Part shown: positions 54,361 to 62,822 of the stretch, piece by piece
Layout of the letters: every line of letters starts with the position of its first letter
How positions within the stretch are numbered: the stretch's first letter is position 1
Origin: Bacillus timonensis
Lineage (GTDB): Bacteria; Bacillota; Bacilli; Bacillales; Bacillaceae_L
Length of the DNA: 64,000 nt
Direction: 5' to 3'
NCBI RefSeq assembly: GCF_000285535.1
Contig: NZ_HE610985.1
Coordinates: forward strand, 1,384,324-1,448,323
Notes under the pieces: generated by a model
Seen by the model: the letters and a program-made list of their open reading frames with translations, nothing else
Told to the model about the DNA's origin: nothing
Databases searched by the model: none
Made by a program: the position numbers and the translations under genes

Positions 54361-54430
54361 GGAACCAAGGGGACGGTTCTACCGGTTTTCCATTTATTTG
54401 AAAACCACTAGAACCGTCCCCCTGGACCCA
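54359..54430. repeat. REP-like GGGACGGTTCT inverted repeat, second two-arm copy
   Basis: GGAACCAAGGGGACGGTTCT and AGAACCGTCCCCCTGGACCC flank an inner hairpin GGTTTTCC/GAAAACC. Same design as 52728-52799, again between convergent genes. Confidence 0.8.
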
Positions 54431-54441
54431 AAAGTTCTTAT

Positions 54442-55710
54442 TTAATTTTCGATTTCGAATATTGGTTGGTTTACTTCTACGGTGACTTTTCGGATGCGGC
54501 GGTTTTCTACCTCTTTGACTGTTAAGGTGAGATGCATGTAATCGAAGGTGTCACCTGGAACCGGAATTTTTTCAAATGATTCAAACATCCAGCCGCCAAC
54601 TAAATGGTGTGAGCTTTCTGGTTCTTCAATGCCAATAATTTCCGCAAAATCATCAAGTGGCATATCTGCATTTATTTCATACGTATTTTCATCTATTTGT
54701 GTAATATATTTTATTTTCTCATCATGTTCATCCCAAATCTCTCCCACGATTTCTTCGATGATATCCTCTAACGTAATCAAACCTGAAGTTCCACCAAATT
54801 CGTCTACTACAATTGCCAAATGTGTTTTACTTTTTTGTAGCTCTGGTAATAGAGTTGAAATTTTCATTGATTCAACAACGAAAAATGGTTTACGAAGAAT
54901 TGAGCGAACATTTATTTTCTTTTGTTGTACGAGTAGGCTTAAAAATTCACGTTCTGATAATATTCCAATGATATTATCGATATTGTCTTCATACACAGGG
55001 ACACGTGAAAAGCGCTCCTCTAAGAACATATCGCGAATTTTTTCAATCGAATCATTGACTTCAACAGCGACCATATCGATACGTGGGGTTAGTATTTCAC
55101 CAACTAGAATATCGTTGAAATCAAGAGATCGGTGTACTAGTTCTTTTTCTTTATTATCAATGACCCCTTCTTCCTCACTTAAATCAACCATTACTTTGAT
55201 TTCTTCTTCAGTAAAAGAAGGGTTATCATTATTGCTTTTAATAATCTTAGCTGCTAATGCTTTAAGTAGTCCAAATAGATATGTAATTGGTGTCAGTATC
55301 TTCATTAATGAAAATAATATCCCTGAGACCCGTAATGAGAAACTTTCCGCATTTTCCTTTGCGAATGATTTTGGAAGGACCTCCCCAAATATTAAAATGA
55401 GCAATGTCATCACAAATGTACTTATTACAAGTCCAGCATTCCCACCAACAAGATCTGAAGCAAGCTTTGATGCTATTGATGCTGCAGCTATATTTACGAT
55501 ATTATTTCCAACAAGTATTGTTGAAAGGGCGTTATCAAAATTCTCTGTAATATAAAATGCTTTCTTACTTCCACGTCTCTTTTCATCCACATAATTCTTT
55601 AGTCGTATTCGGTTAACACTCGAATAGGCTGTTTCACTTGCAGAGAAGAACGCTGATAACATGATTAAAACGAGTAACAAAATAATCGTACTCAGTGGCA
55701 AATCGTCCAC
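54442..55710 (-). CDS. CNNM/CorC-type hemolysin-family transporter (DUF21-CBS-CorC)
   Basis: 422 residues: DUF21 membrane domain with three to four helices (SAFFSASETAYSSVNRIRL; IFGEVLPKSFAKENA), a pair of CBS domains (VGEILTPRIDMVAVEVNDSI, RVPVYEDNIDNIIGILSERE), and a C-terminal CorC_HlyC domain (DMPLDDFAEIIGIEEPESSH). Family proteins are Mg2+/Co2+ transport or efflux factors. The exact ion is not readable. Confidence 0.85.
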   Translation of the reverse strand: MDDLPLSTIILLLVLIMLSAFFSASETAYSSVNRIRLKNYVDEKRRGSKKAFYITENFDNALSTILVGNNIVNIAAASIASKLASDLVGGNAGLVISTFVMTLLILIFGEVLPKSFAKENAESFSLRVSGILFSLMKILTPITYLFGLLKALAAKIIKSNNDNPSFTEEEIKVMVDLSEEEGVIDNKEKELVHRSLDFNDILVGEILTPRIDMVAVEVNDSIEKIRDMFLEERFSRVPVYEDNIDNIIGILSEREFLSLLVQQKKINVRSILRKPFFVVESMKISTLLPELQKSKTHLAIVVDEFGGTSGLITLEDIIEEIVGEIWDEHDEKIKYITQIDENTYEINADMPLDDFAEIIGIEEPESSHHLVGGWMFESFEKIPVPGDTFDYMHLTLTVKEVENRRIRKVTVEVNQPIFEIEN

Positions 55711-55860
55711 GTGTTTTTCACACTCCTAAATTGAAATTGACTTTGTTTTTGTTTAAGATGGTAACAATAAAGGTATTACCAAAACTTAAAAATCAAGTTA
55801 TTGATTATTTTTATAATAGCAAACATTCTTTTATATGGGAATGATTATCTATTACAATGC

Positions 55861-55876
55861 GCCTTGGCGTATTTGC
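55861..55876. repeat. Short repeat fragment GCGCCTTGGCGTATTT
   Basis: Identical to 17170-17185; a fragment of a dispersed repeat, not coding. Confidence 0.4.
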
Positions 55877-55884
55877 ACCTGAGG

Positions 55885-55904
55885 TGTGATTCAAATCACA
55901 CCAT
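55885..55904 (+). promoter_or_regulatory. FNR/CRP-type palindrome upstream of truncated globin gene
   Basis: GGTGTGATTCAAATCACACC is a perfect 20-bp palindrome containing TGTGA-N6-TCACA. A -10 like TATAGT follows around 55922, putting the palindrome centre about 40 bp before the start site, the usual class II FNR position. Confidence 0.65.
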
Positions 55905-55956
55905 ATTGTTTTTAGTATTGATATAGTACTAATAAAAATAAAGTGGTGGTGATTTT

Positions 55957-56340
55957 ATGGACTTTAAACTTAATACATTATATGAAGAAATTGGCGGCGC
56001 AGAATCTATTCAAAATTTAGTGAATACTTTTTATCCGAAAGTTTATGAAGATCCTGATTTAGCTCCATTATTCGAAGGAGATATCGAGGAAATTAAAAGA
56101 AAACAATATATGTTTTTAACTCAGTTTTTAGGTGGACCTACATTATATAGCAACGAATTTGGACCTCCAGCCATGAGACATCGTCATATGCCATTTGAAG
56201 TTACACCAACACGTGCAAGAGCTTGGCTTCGTTGTATGAAAGAAGCATTCGAGGAAACTGGGCTAACTGGTGAAGGGGCCGAAGCCTTCTATGCTCGTCT
56301 TCAACAAGTGGCAGGGATTATGGTAAATACGCCTGATTAA
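55957..56340 (+). CDS. yjbI: Truncated (group II) hemoglobin, YjbI-like
   Basis: 127 residues, 2/2 globin. Landmarks: YEEIGGAESIQNLVNTFYPK (helices A/B with Tyr26 near B10), DPDLAPLF, GGPTLYS, and proximal His77 in MRHRHMPFEV with Trp90 (G8). Group II globins bind O2/NO/peroxide; B. subtilis YjbI lies beside yjbH, which is not here. RBS GGTGGTG. It has a perfect FNR-type palindrome upstream. Confidence 0.88.
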   Translation: MDFKLNTLYEEIGGAESIQNLVNTFYPKVYEDPDLAPLFEGDIEEIKRKQYMFLTQFLGGPTLYSNEFGPPAMRHRHMPFEVTPTRARAWLRCMKEAFEETGLTGEGAEAFYARLQQVAGIMVNTPD

Positions 56341-56462
56341 GAGATAAGCGTAAGGCGTCAGCCTATCGGCGACAAGCACATAAGACAAGCGATGACTAAG
56401 GTGCATGTAACCTTACGTAGCGATTGGCTTAGACCCGAGAACCGATAGCGTATGAAGCTAGA
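56341..56462. repeat. Dispersed Bacillaceae intergenic repeat (degenerate)
   Basis: GAGATAAGCGTAAGGCGTCA, GCGACAAGCACATAAGACAA, GCGATTGGCTTAGACCCGAG and AACCGATAGCG occur in the order I recall for another intergenic repeat of Bacillus-group genomes. GC-richer than its surroundings, no ORF. Confidence 0.5.
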
Positions 56463-56466
56463 TATC

Positions 56467-56497
56467 AAAAAATCCACGAAATAATCGTGGATTTTTC
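56467..56497 (-). terminator. Terminator of the 27-aa peptide gene
   Basis: Minus strand AAAAATCCACGATTATTTCGTGGATTTTTTGA. Confidence 0.8.
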
Positions 56498-56581
56498 TTA
56501 TGATTCGATAACAATCGCACCTATAAAGAATACTAAAACTAAAGCTGCAGCGATATTAAATGTAATGGTTAATTCTTCCAC
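56498..56581 (-). CDS. Putative 27-aa single-helix membrane peptide
   Basis: GTG start with GGGGGAG five bases upstream; sequence MEELTITFNIAAALVLVFFI then GAIVIES, a short acidic head and one membrane helix. Its own terminator follows the stop directly, which supports a real gene. It lies 114 bp after bmrD in the same orientation. Too short for automatic calling. Function unknown. Confidence 0.65.
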   Translation of the reverse strand: MEELTITFNIAAALVLVFFIGAIVIES

Positions 56582-56695
56582 ATTGACTCCCCCATTAACT
56601 TTCTATGATTTTAGAGTATCATCTAATGTGGAAAAATTAGGTTTATTTTAAGGCAGTATTTTGTCAAAGGAATGAACTTTTTGTGACTCCTACCC

Positions 56696-58711
56696 TTAGC
56701 CTGCCCTCGAACTTTTTCCTTGTTGAAGCTGATACATTTGATAATACTTTCCTTTTTTCTGCATCAGCTGATCATGATTTCCTTGCTCAACAATTCGACC
56801 TCGGTCAAGGACGAGAATCTGATCTGCATTTTTAATCGTTGATAAACGATGTGCAATAATGAAGGTCGTTCTTCCTTTTTTCAAGACTTCTAACGCCTCT
56901 TGGATGATTGCCTCTGTTTCTGTATCAATACTTGCCGTAGCTTCATCTAAAATAAGAATGGCTGGATCATATGCAAGTGCACGTGCAAAGGAGATTAATT
57001 GCCTTTGACCTGATGACAATGTACTTCCTTTTTCAATTACTGGCTCATCATAACCTTTTGGTAAGTTTTTTAACAACTGATCTGCGCCAACGTCCAGTAA
57101 AGCTTTCTCTACCTTTTCTCTCGATATGAAAGGGTCATCTAAGCTTACGTTTGAAGCAATCGTTCCAGTAAAAAGATAGGGGTCCTGTAAGACAATTCCC
57201 ATATGTTTACGAAGTTGTTGCTTTGGGATATCATTGACATTTTTCCCGTCAATCGAAATTTGTCCTTCCTTACAATCATAAAAACGGAATAATAAATTCA
57301 TGATTGAGCTTTTTCCAGAGCCAGTATGCCCAACAAGTGCTACGGTTTCTCCTTGTTTTGCTTCAAAGGAAATATCTTTTAAGACGTACTCCCCTTCTTT
57401 GTATCCAAAGTTAACATGGTCGAATACTACATTTCCTTTATAGCGAGGCATTTCCTCCTGATTGACAGCAACACCCTCTGAATCAAGTAGTGTAAAAACT
57501 CGTTCCCCCGCAACCAAGGATTGTTCTAATATCGCTAACTGGTTAACCATACCCGTGATTGGCTGGAATAACCGATTTAAATAATCAACAAACGCATAAA
57601 GGACCCCAAGAGAAATGATGCTATTTGCTGACAAGGATGCACCTCCAAAATACCAGATCAATGCAACGAATGAAGCATTTCGTAGTACTCCCACAAGGTT
57701 ATGGGATGTCAGTGCATTTAAACTCAACATCTTATTTTGGTAAGAAAAATGCTTTTCATTAAGAGCTTCAAATTCCTTTCGTGATTCTTCCTGACGCTTG
57801 AAGGCCTGAATAATACTCATTCCTTGAATGGACTCATTAATCATCCCGTTAATTTCGCTTAAAAGGGAGCGAATCTTATGATTATACTTTGAAGCATATG
57901 ATCGATAGACTTTAATCCAAATAACTAAAATTGGCACCAAAATTAAGCAAATAAGAGCAAGCTTCACATCTAATAGGAATAATGCAATAAAGATTCCTGT
58001 GATGTAAATGATACTAGAGAAAAAGTTTGCTAAAACCGTTACATACAACTCACGAATTGCCTCCGTATCATTGGTGATTCGTGAAACCACCTTACCTGCG
58101 GGCAGATTATCAAAATATTGTATGGGTAACCTCTGTATTTGCGCAAATACATCTTCACGCATTTTTTGAATAATACGATTTGAGGATGTCTGCAACAAGA
58201 AACGTTGGCCGAAATGAAAAAGAGCGGCAACGACTAGTAAACCAAAGTAAGCTACAATAAGTTTGATTAGCTTCGGAATTTCCGGACGATAAAAAGCTAG
58301 TAACTCATCAACAGTTACTTTTGTTGTAGGGTACTCCACCGTTTCACCATTTCTGGTAATTTCAAGGTTTCCGTTTGTTATTGCTCGTTCTCCATCAAAT
58401 TGGATTGCTCCATTTACAAAATAATAAGCACGGCCAACTTGTAAAATACGAGCCTCATCACCTTTTTCTTCACCCTGTAAAAAATTATCGGAGCGTTTAT
58501 ACCAACTGCCCTTGTATTCTACAGCATCCTTACTTTCAGTGGATTCATACCAGGTGTTCTCAATTCCCAAAATATGATCGTCTATCATCGTCTTTGCAAT
58601 AAATGGACCTGTCAATTCAGCGGCAACTGCAATAGAAAGCATAAGTAACGCTGAAATGATGATTTTTTTATAAAGGAGTGCATAAGAAATAAGTCGTTTT
58701 CCTACGTTCAT
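56696..58711 (-). CDS. bmrD: Heterodimeric ABC multidrug exporter subunit BmrD (YheH)
   Basis: 671 residues: six membrane helices, with a ~100-residue extracytoplasmic insert between helices 1 and 2 (residues about 36-140, a hallmark of BmrD), then an ABC domain. Walker A GHTGSGKSS, signature LSSGQRQLIS (departs from LSGGQ), Walker B ILILDEATASIDTE with intact catalytic Glu, switch His IIAHRLS. With BmrC it makes an exporter with one consensus and one degenerate ATP site. Overlaps bmrC by 4 bp. Confidence 0.92.
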   Translation of the reverse strand: MNVGKRLISYALLYKKIIISALLMLSIAVAAELTGPFIAKTMIDDHILGIENTWYESTESKDAVEYKGSWYKRSDNFLQGEEKGDEARILQVGRAYYFVNGAIQFDGERAITNGNLEITRNGETVEYPTTKVTVDELLAFYRPEIPKLIKLIVAYFGLLVVAALFHFGQRFLLQTSSNRIIQKMREDVFAQIQRLPIQYFDNLPAGKVVSRITNDTEAIRELYVTVLANFFSSIIYITGIFIALFLLDVKLALICLILVPILVIWIKVYRSYASKYNHKIRSLLSEINGMINESIQGMSIIQAFKRQEESRKEFEALNEKHFSYQNKMLSLNALTSHNLVGVLRNASFVALIWYFGGASLSANSIISLGVLYAFVDYLNRLFQPITGMVNQLAILEQSLVAGERVFTLLDSEGVAVNQEEMPRYKGNVVFDHVNFGYKEGEYVLKDISFEAKQGETVALVGHTGSGKSSIMNLLFRFYDCKEGQISIDGKNVNDIPKQQLRKHMGIVLQDPYLFTGTIASNVSLDDPFISREKVEKALLDVGADQLLKNLPKGYDEPVIEKGSTLSSGQRQLISFARALAYDPAILILDEATASIDTETEAIIQEALEVLKKGRTTFIIAHRLSTIKNADQILVLDRGRIVEQGNHDQLMQKKGKYYQMYQLQQGKSSRAG

Positions 58712-60465
58712 GCCGTCACCCCACTTTCTGTTAATTCTTCTACCTGTTGGCGGTCATATTGTTCTTTATACCAACCTTTTAGGGCCAACAACTGTTCATG
58801 TGTACCCTCTTCAACAATTCGACCATCCTCAAGTACAATAATCCAGTCAGCATGCTCCACGGCAGATAATCGATGTGTCGTAATAATTGTTGTTTTTTCT
58901 GAGCGCTCTTTTCTGATGTTTTCTATAATCTTTGTTTCTGTTTTCGCATCAACTGCTGACAATGAATCATCTAAAATCAGAATCTCTGGGTTAACCAATA
59001 AGGCACGTGCAATTGAAATTCGTTGCTTTTGCCCACCTGATAATGCAACTCCTTTTTCACCTACAAGTGTCCGTAACCCTTCAGGAAGCATTGTTAAATC
59101 CTTTCGGAAGGCAGCAAGCTCAATTGCTTTTTCAAGCTCAACATCGGTTGCGTCCTTTTTACCAAACAGAATGTTTTCACGAACAGACCGTGAAAATAAA
59201 ACATGATCCTGTGGTACATAGCCAATCCAGCCGTGGAGATCCTCCATTGCAATATGTTCGATGCGTGTACCTGAAATCAGAAGTTCCCCTTCACCAACTG
59301 GATACTCACGAAGCAACTGCTTCACAAATGTTGTTTTTCCACTTCCTGTCTTTCCGACAACACCTAAAGTATCACCTCTATTAATCGTTACAGTAACATC
59401 CTTTAGGTTCTTCACTGTAGAAGTTGGATACTGAAAAGTAACATGACGAAAATCTATTTGTTCAGGCAACTCCACTTTCCTTGTACTTTCATGATTTTCG
59501 ACATCTGGTTGATATGCGAGTGTTTCATTTACACGGTCAAGAGAAGCATTTCCACGTTGCATAATGTTAATGAGTTCACCGATTGCAAACATCGGCCAAA
59601 TCATCATCCCAAGATAAACGTTAAATGAAACAAGTTCACCTAATGTTATATCATTATGAAAGACTAGATAGGCTCCATATCCTAAGCCGATTAAATAACT
59701 TATGCCCACTAAAATTTTCATCGTTGGATCGAATAAAGCATCAATTTTTGCGACGTTTATATTTTTTCGAAAAACATCTTCCGTCAAATTATGGAATCGT
59801 TGCTCATCCGCTTTTTCTTGGACATACGCACGAATAACACGAATCCCTGCGATTGATTCAAGAACCTGGTCATTCAATGTTCCAAACGATTCTTGCGCTT
59901 CCATAAATCGCTCATGAATTTTCTTTCCGTAAATATTCATGACAATCGCCATAATTGGAAGTGGAATCAATGCTGCTAATGTAAGCTTCCAGCTAATTAA
60001 AAATCCCATGGTAAAGAGGATTGTAAGCATAAAAATACTTGAATCCACTAAAGTCAATATCCCAAACCCTGCTGTTTGAGAAACCGATTTCAAATCATTG
60101 GTTGCACGTGCCATTAAGTCTCCCGTACGGTTTTTCTCGTAAAAGCTAGGTTTCATTTTTAATAAATGCCTCATGTAACGACCACGTAGTATCCTTTCAA
60201 CGAGGAAGGCACCACCAAATAATTGATACATCCAAACATACGTAATTCCATAAATGACAATGGCTAAACCTACTAGAAATAATAAATATTGGATGATTTT
60301 TTCAGATGTTAGTGTACCTATATGAATTTCATCGATTGCTACCCCAATTAGTTTTGGAGGAATGACTTCTAAGATTCCTACTAACGTTAGCAACAGGATT
60401 GCAACGGTGTATCTTTTCCAATATTGTTTAAAAAACCAACCTAATTTACCTAAAACTGAAAACAT
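58708..60465 (-). CDS. bmrC: Heterodimeric ABC multidrug exporter subunit BmrC (YheI)
   Basis: 585 residues, exactly the B. subtilis length. Six membrane helices, then an ABC domain: Walker A GKTGSGKTT, signature LSGGQKQRIS, Walker B ILILDDSLSAVDAK where the catalytic Glu is replaced by Asp, switch ITTHRLS. This gives the degenerate site characteristic of BmrCD. Expression is likely controlled by the leader-peptide attenuator at 60615-60789. Confidence 0.93.
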   Translation of the reverse strand: MFSVLGKLGWFFKQYWKRYTVAILLLTLVGILEVIPPKLIGVAIDEIHIGTLTSEKIIQYLLFLVGLAIVIYGITYVWMYQLFGGAFLVERILRGRYMRHLLKMKPSFYEKNRTGDLMARATNDLKSVSQTAGFGILTLVDSSIFMLTILFTMGFLISWKLTLAALIPLPIMAIVMNIYGKKIHERFMEAQESFGTLNDQVLESIAGIRVIRAYVQEKADEQRFHNLTEDVFRKNINVAKIDALFDPTMKILVGISYLIGLGYGAYLVFHNDITLGELVSFNVYLGMMIWPMFAIGELINIMQRGNASLDRVNETLAYQPDVENHESTRKVELPEQIDFRHVTFQYPTSTVKNLKDVTVTINRGDTLGVVGKTGSGKTTFVKQLLREYPVGEGELLISGTRIEHIAMEDLHGWIGYVPQDHVLFSRSVRENILFGKKDATDVELEKAIELAAFRKDLTMLPEGLRTLVGEKGVALSGGQKQRISIARALLVNPEILILDDSLSAVDAKTETKIIENIRKERSEKTTIITTHRLSAVEHADWIIVLEDGRIVEEGTHEQLLALKGWYKEQYDRQQVEELTESGVTA

Positions 60466-60494
60466 AGTTGTCCTCTCCCTTCAACTTCCACTTA

Positions 60495-60545
60495 CTAGCC
60501 ACTTTCTGGATCTCCAACATATTTCAAGCTAATAATCACATTCAT
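60495..60545 (-). CDS. Putative second leader peptide (16 aa) just before bmrC
   Basis: ATG AAT GTG ... TAG encodes MNVIISLKYVGDPESG with a strong GGGAGG site seven bases before the ATG. It ends 29 bp before bmrC's ATG and lies downstream of the attenuator terminator. It may couple translation into bmrC or be fortuitous. Confidence 0.5.
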   Translation of the reverse strand: MNVIISLKYVGDPESG

Positions 60546-60614
60546 TTCAACTTCCTCCCTAAAAAGATTTTTATAGTAAACAACCTCTGGTTGCTGTACC
60601 AAAAAAGACACAAA

Positions 60615-60649
60615 AAGGGCATACCGCGCGCAAAAGCGATATGCCCTTA
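60615..60649 (-). terminator. Attenuator terminator in the bmrC leader
   Basis: Minus strand AAGGGCATA...TATGCCCTT (9 bp plus inner CGC/GCG pairs), followed by TTTGTG and TTTTTT. It lies between the leader peptide and bmrC. Confidence 0.75.
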
Positions 60650-60660
60650 AAAGCATAAAA

Positions 60661-60688
60661 ACACACGTCAGCATAGCGTGACCTGTGT
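60661..60688 (-). promoter_or_regulatory. Leader hairpin competing with the leader-peptide coding sequence
   Basis: Minus strand ACACAGGTCA pairs with TGACGTGTGT, followed by TTTTATG (terminator-like). AGGTCACG of its 5' arm (60677-60684) is exactly complementary to CGTGACCT inside the leader peptide codons (60741-60748), so the arm can pair with either partner. Confidence 0.65.
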
Positions 60689-60717
60689 CTTCTAGTGTAA
60701 TTAACCATTCTGGTTTA

Positions 60718-60789
60718 TCAAATGTTAGCTACAATAGGAAAGGTCACGAATTGTATAAAGTTAATAGGAAAAATATGTAGCTTTTTCAT
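60718..60789 (-). CDS. BmrB-like leader peptide (23 aa)
   Basis: ATG at 60789 after GGGAGGG; reads MKKLHIFPINFIQFVTFPIV then ANI. Stop TGA at 60718. Followed by two hairpins and then bmrC. Known biology: in B. subtilis, bmrB translation stalled by ribosome antibiotics permits read-through into bmrCD. This peptide is shorter than B. subtilis BmrB (about 54 aa) and is not clearly homologous, so the analogy rests on layout. A TTGACA box (60859-60864, minus strand) lies upstream. Confidence 0.65.
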   Translation of the reverse strand: MKKLHIFPINFIQFVTFPIVANI

Positions 60790-60897
60790 TTCGTAACCCT
60801 CCCTTCCATTTTATAGTAATCTTAATACTTTGTTAGATTAACACCATGGACAAGTTATTGTCAATCAGAATTTTTTTGATAAATTTTAAATTTGAAA

Positions 60898-61920
60898 TTA
60901 TCCCAAATATCGATGATACAGACTCTTTGCTACTGATATATCTTTTGTTCCGTGGATGAGAACACGTCCGTCTTTAAATACAACCATTCTGTTTGGACCT
61001 TGTGTAAAGGATACTAAATAAGGGTTCTTATCGACTTTTCCACCTTGTGCGATGAAAAGTTCTGCAAGAGAATCTAAATCTCTTTCAATTTTTTCACTTG
61101 GTCGTATTTGAACAGAATCTCTTCCACATAAAACTGCAGACTTTGTTTGATTTTCAAAAGATAAAAAAGGATAGGTTGGATCTGTTCCACAGGAAAGACA
61201 GCCTTCCTTCTTCACCTTATCAACCTTAATTGCGGTGTGTTGATTTTTCCATAAATCAAATGAAACAAGTTTGTTCCGAAGTGCATCGTAATCCTCAACT
61301 AATATTTTGAGTGCCTCCGTTACTTGATAGGCAACCACCATTTGTACTGCCGGACTAATAATCCCAACCGTATCACATGTGAGTCCTCCCATTGGGACTG
61401 TTTCTAAAAGGCAATGTAGACAAGGTGTCTCCCCAGGCAAAATGCAGTAGCTAATTCCATAACTTCCGACACATGCTCCGTAAATCCATGGTATCTTATA
61501 TTTTTGTGAAGCATCATTAAGGAGCATCCTTGTGTCAAAATTGTCCGTGGCATCAATTATTAAATCGACACTATCAATGATATCTTCAATCTCTTGAATG
61601 GAAACATCCATTACATGTGCGTGGATATCAACCTCAGAATTTATTTTTTTCAAGCGTTCCTTAGCAGCAACTGCCTTTGGCAAACGATTGGCAGCATCTT
61701 CTTCACTATACAACTGTTGTCTTTGTAAATTCGTCCATTCCACATAATCACGGTCTACTATCGTCAGTTTTCCGATGCCGGCACGAACAAGTCCCTCGGC
61801 ACTTCCTGTTCCAAGTGCACCAGCACCTACTATCAGAACATGTTTATTTCTAATCTTCTTTTGACCACTGATTCCAATGGGAGTAAATAACTCTTGCCGA
61901 GAATAGCGTTCAGTCAACAC
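60898..61920 (-). CDS. thiF: ThiF/MoeB-family adenylyltransferase (E1-like)
   Basis: 340 residues. N-terminal E1-like domain: VLIVGAGALGTGSAEGLVRA, DRDYVEWTNLQRQQLY, DATDNFDTRMLLND, and catalytic-Cys segment MGGLTCDTVGIISP; zinc motifs CLHC and CLSC. A ~90-residue C-terminal domain follows, of the type seen in Bacillus ThiF rather than a rhodanese. It adenylates the C-terminal glycine of ThiS or MoaD. It stands alone, next to an ECF uptake module of the thiamine-precursor type, which favours ThiF; MoeB is the alternative (modA is in the window but far away). Confidence 0.75.
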   Translation of the reverse strand: MLTERYSRQELFTPIGISGQKKIRNKHVLIVGAGALGTGSAEGLVRAGIGKLTIVDRDYVEWTNLQRQQLYSEEDAANRLPKAVAAKERLKKINSEVDIHAHVMDVSIQEIEDIIDSVDLIIDATDNFDTRMLLNDASQKYKIPWIYGACVGSYGISYCILPGETPCLHCLLETVPMGGLTCDTVGIISPAVQMVVAYQVTEALKILVEDYDALRNKLVSFDLWKNQHTAIKVDKVKKEGCLSCGTDPTYPFLSFENQTKSAVLCGRDSVQIRPSEKIERDLDSLAELFIAQGGKVDKNPYLVSFTQGPNRMVVFKDGRVLIHGTKDISVAKSLYHRYLG

Positions 61921-62031
61921 GTATCATTCCTTCCTTACAACTACATATCCCAATTCAAAATCTATTATCCTTAATCTTGAAAATATCGTAACACATCTTA
62001 TTCCTTTTAATGAAGTGTCATGCCTCCCATA

Positions 62032-62802
62032 CTATAAAATCGAAAGGATTTGCATGGCATAGTGCCCAAGCCAGAGCATAATCACAAAATAAAGGATAAA
62101 AATGATATCGAATTTGGATAAAGCGAGTACATAGTAAAACGTTCGTTTCTTTTGGTTTGTAAATCGTTTTGCTTCCATTGCTACTGCAATTCGATGGGCA
62201 CGTCTAATACTTTGTGATAATAAGGGAATAGAATAAGCTTGTAGTCTAAAAAAGATAGAATTCAACCCTTTTTGACGCTCAACCCCACGAACACGCATCG
62301 CATTTTGTATGGTTTGAAACTCTTCAATCATAATAGGAATTAATCGTAACCCCGCCATAAAACTATATGCGTATTTGGGAGGCATCTTTAATTGCTGCAT
62401 CAATGAATAAAAAAGAAAAACCGGCCTTGTAGTTAAAGCAAATGTTAAGCCTATCCCCGCAAAAATAATTCCTCTAAACCCGACAATAAGCCCTTTATAT
62501 ATGCTTTCCTCTGATATTATAATCAAGCCCCACTTAAACAGTACATTCTCTCCTTTCCCAAATAGAATCATAGAGGATGAGGTTGAGAGAAATATGATGA
62601 AAAATGGCAACGTTAGTAATAAGATTTTTTTAAAAGAATGTCCCGTGAAACAAAAAAATAAAATAAATACAACTAGCGAGGTGTGAATGAGTAGATAAAG
62701 ATTATCAATAAATAATATAACTATACATAAACTGACTACTACCAACAGCTTTATACTGGGATTAATTCTATGTAGCCATGTTTCTTTACTTAACAGCTCC
62801 AT
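62032..62802 (-). CDS. ECF transporter transmembrane subunit EcfT (YkoC-like)
   Basis: 256 residues, about five membrane helices and two cytoplasmic coupling motifs with the Ala-Arg-Gly signature: NAMRVRGVERQKGL, and AHRIAVAMEAKRFTN (modified). It docks the ATPases and an S-component. The 20-bp gap to the upstream ATPase gene indicates one operon. Length is that of B. subtilis YkoC, suggesting hydroxymethylpyrimidine/thiamine uptake, but the S-component is outside the window. Confidence 0.85.
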   Translation of the reverse strand: MELLSKETWLHRINPSIKLLVVVSLCIVILFIDNLYLLIHTSLVVFILFFCFTGHSFKKILLLTLPFFIIFLSTSSSMILFGKGENVLFKWGLIIISEESIYKGLIVGFRGIIFAGIGLTFALTTRPVFLFYSLMQQLKMPPKYAYSFMAGLRLIPIMIEEFQTIQNAMRVRGVERQKGLNSIFFRLQAYSIPLLSQSIRRAHRIAVAMEAKRFTNQKKRTFYYVLALSKFDIIFILYFVIMLWLGHYAMQILSIL

Positions 62803-62822
62803 AAATAGTTTCCTTTCTCCCT

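Noticed and set aside
54548-55555. 335-codon plus-strand ORF opposite the CNNM gene
   Set aside because: It is Ser/Ile/Thr-rich, has no ribosome site, and is the complement of a gene with clear CBS/CorC motifs.
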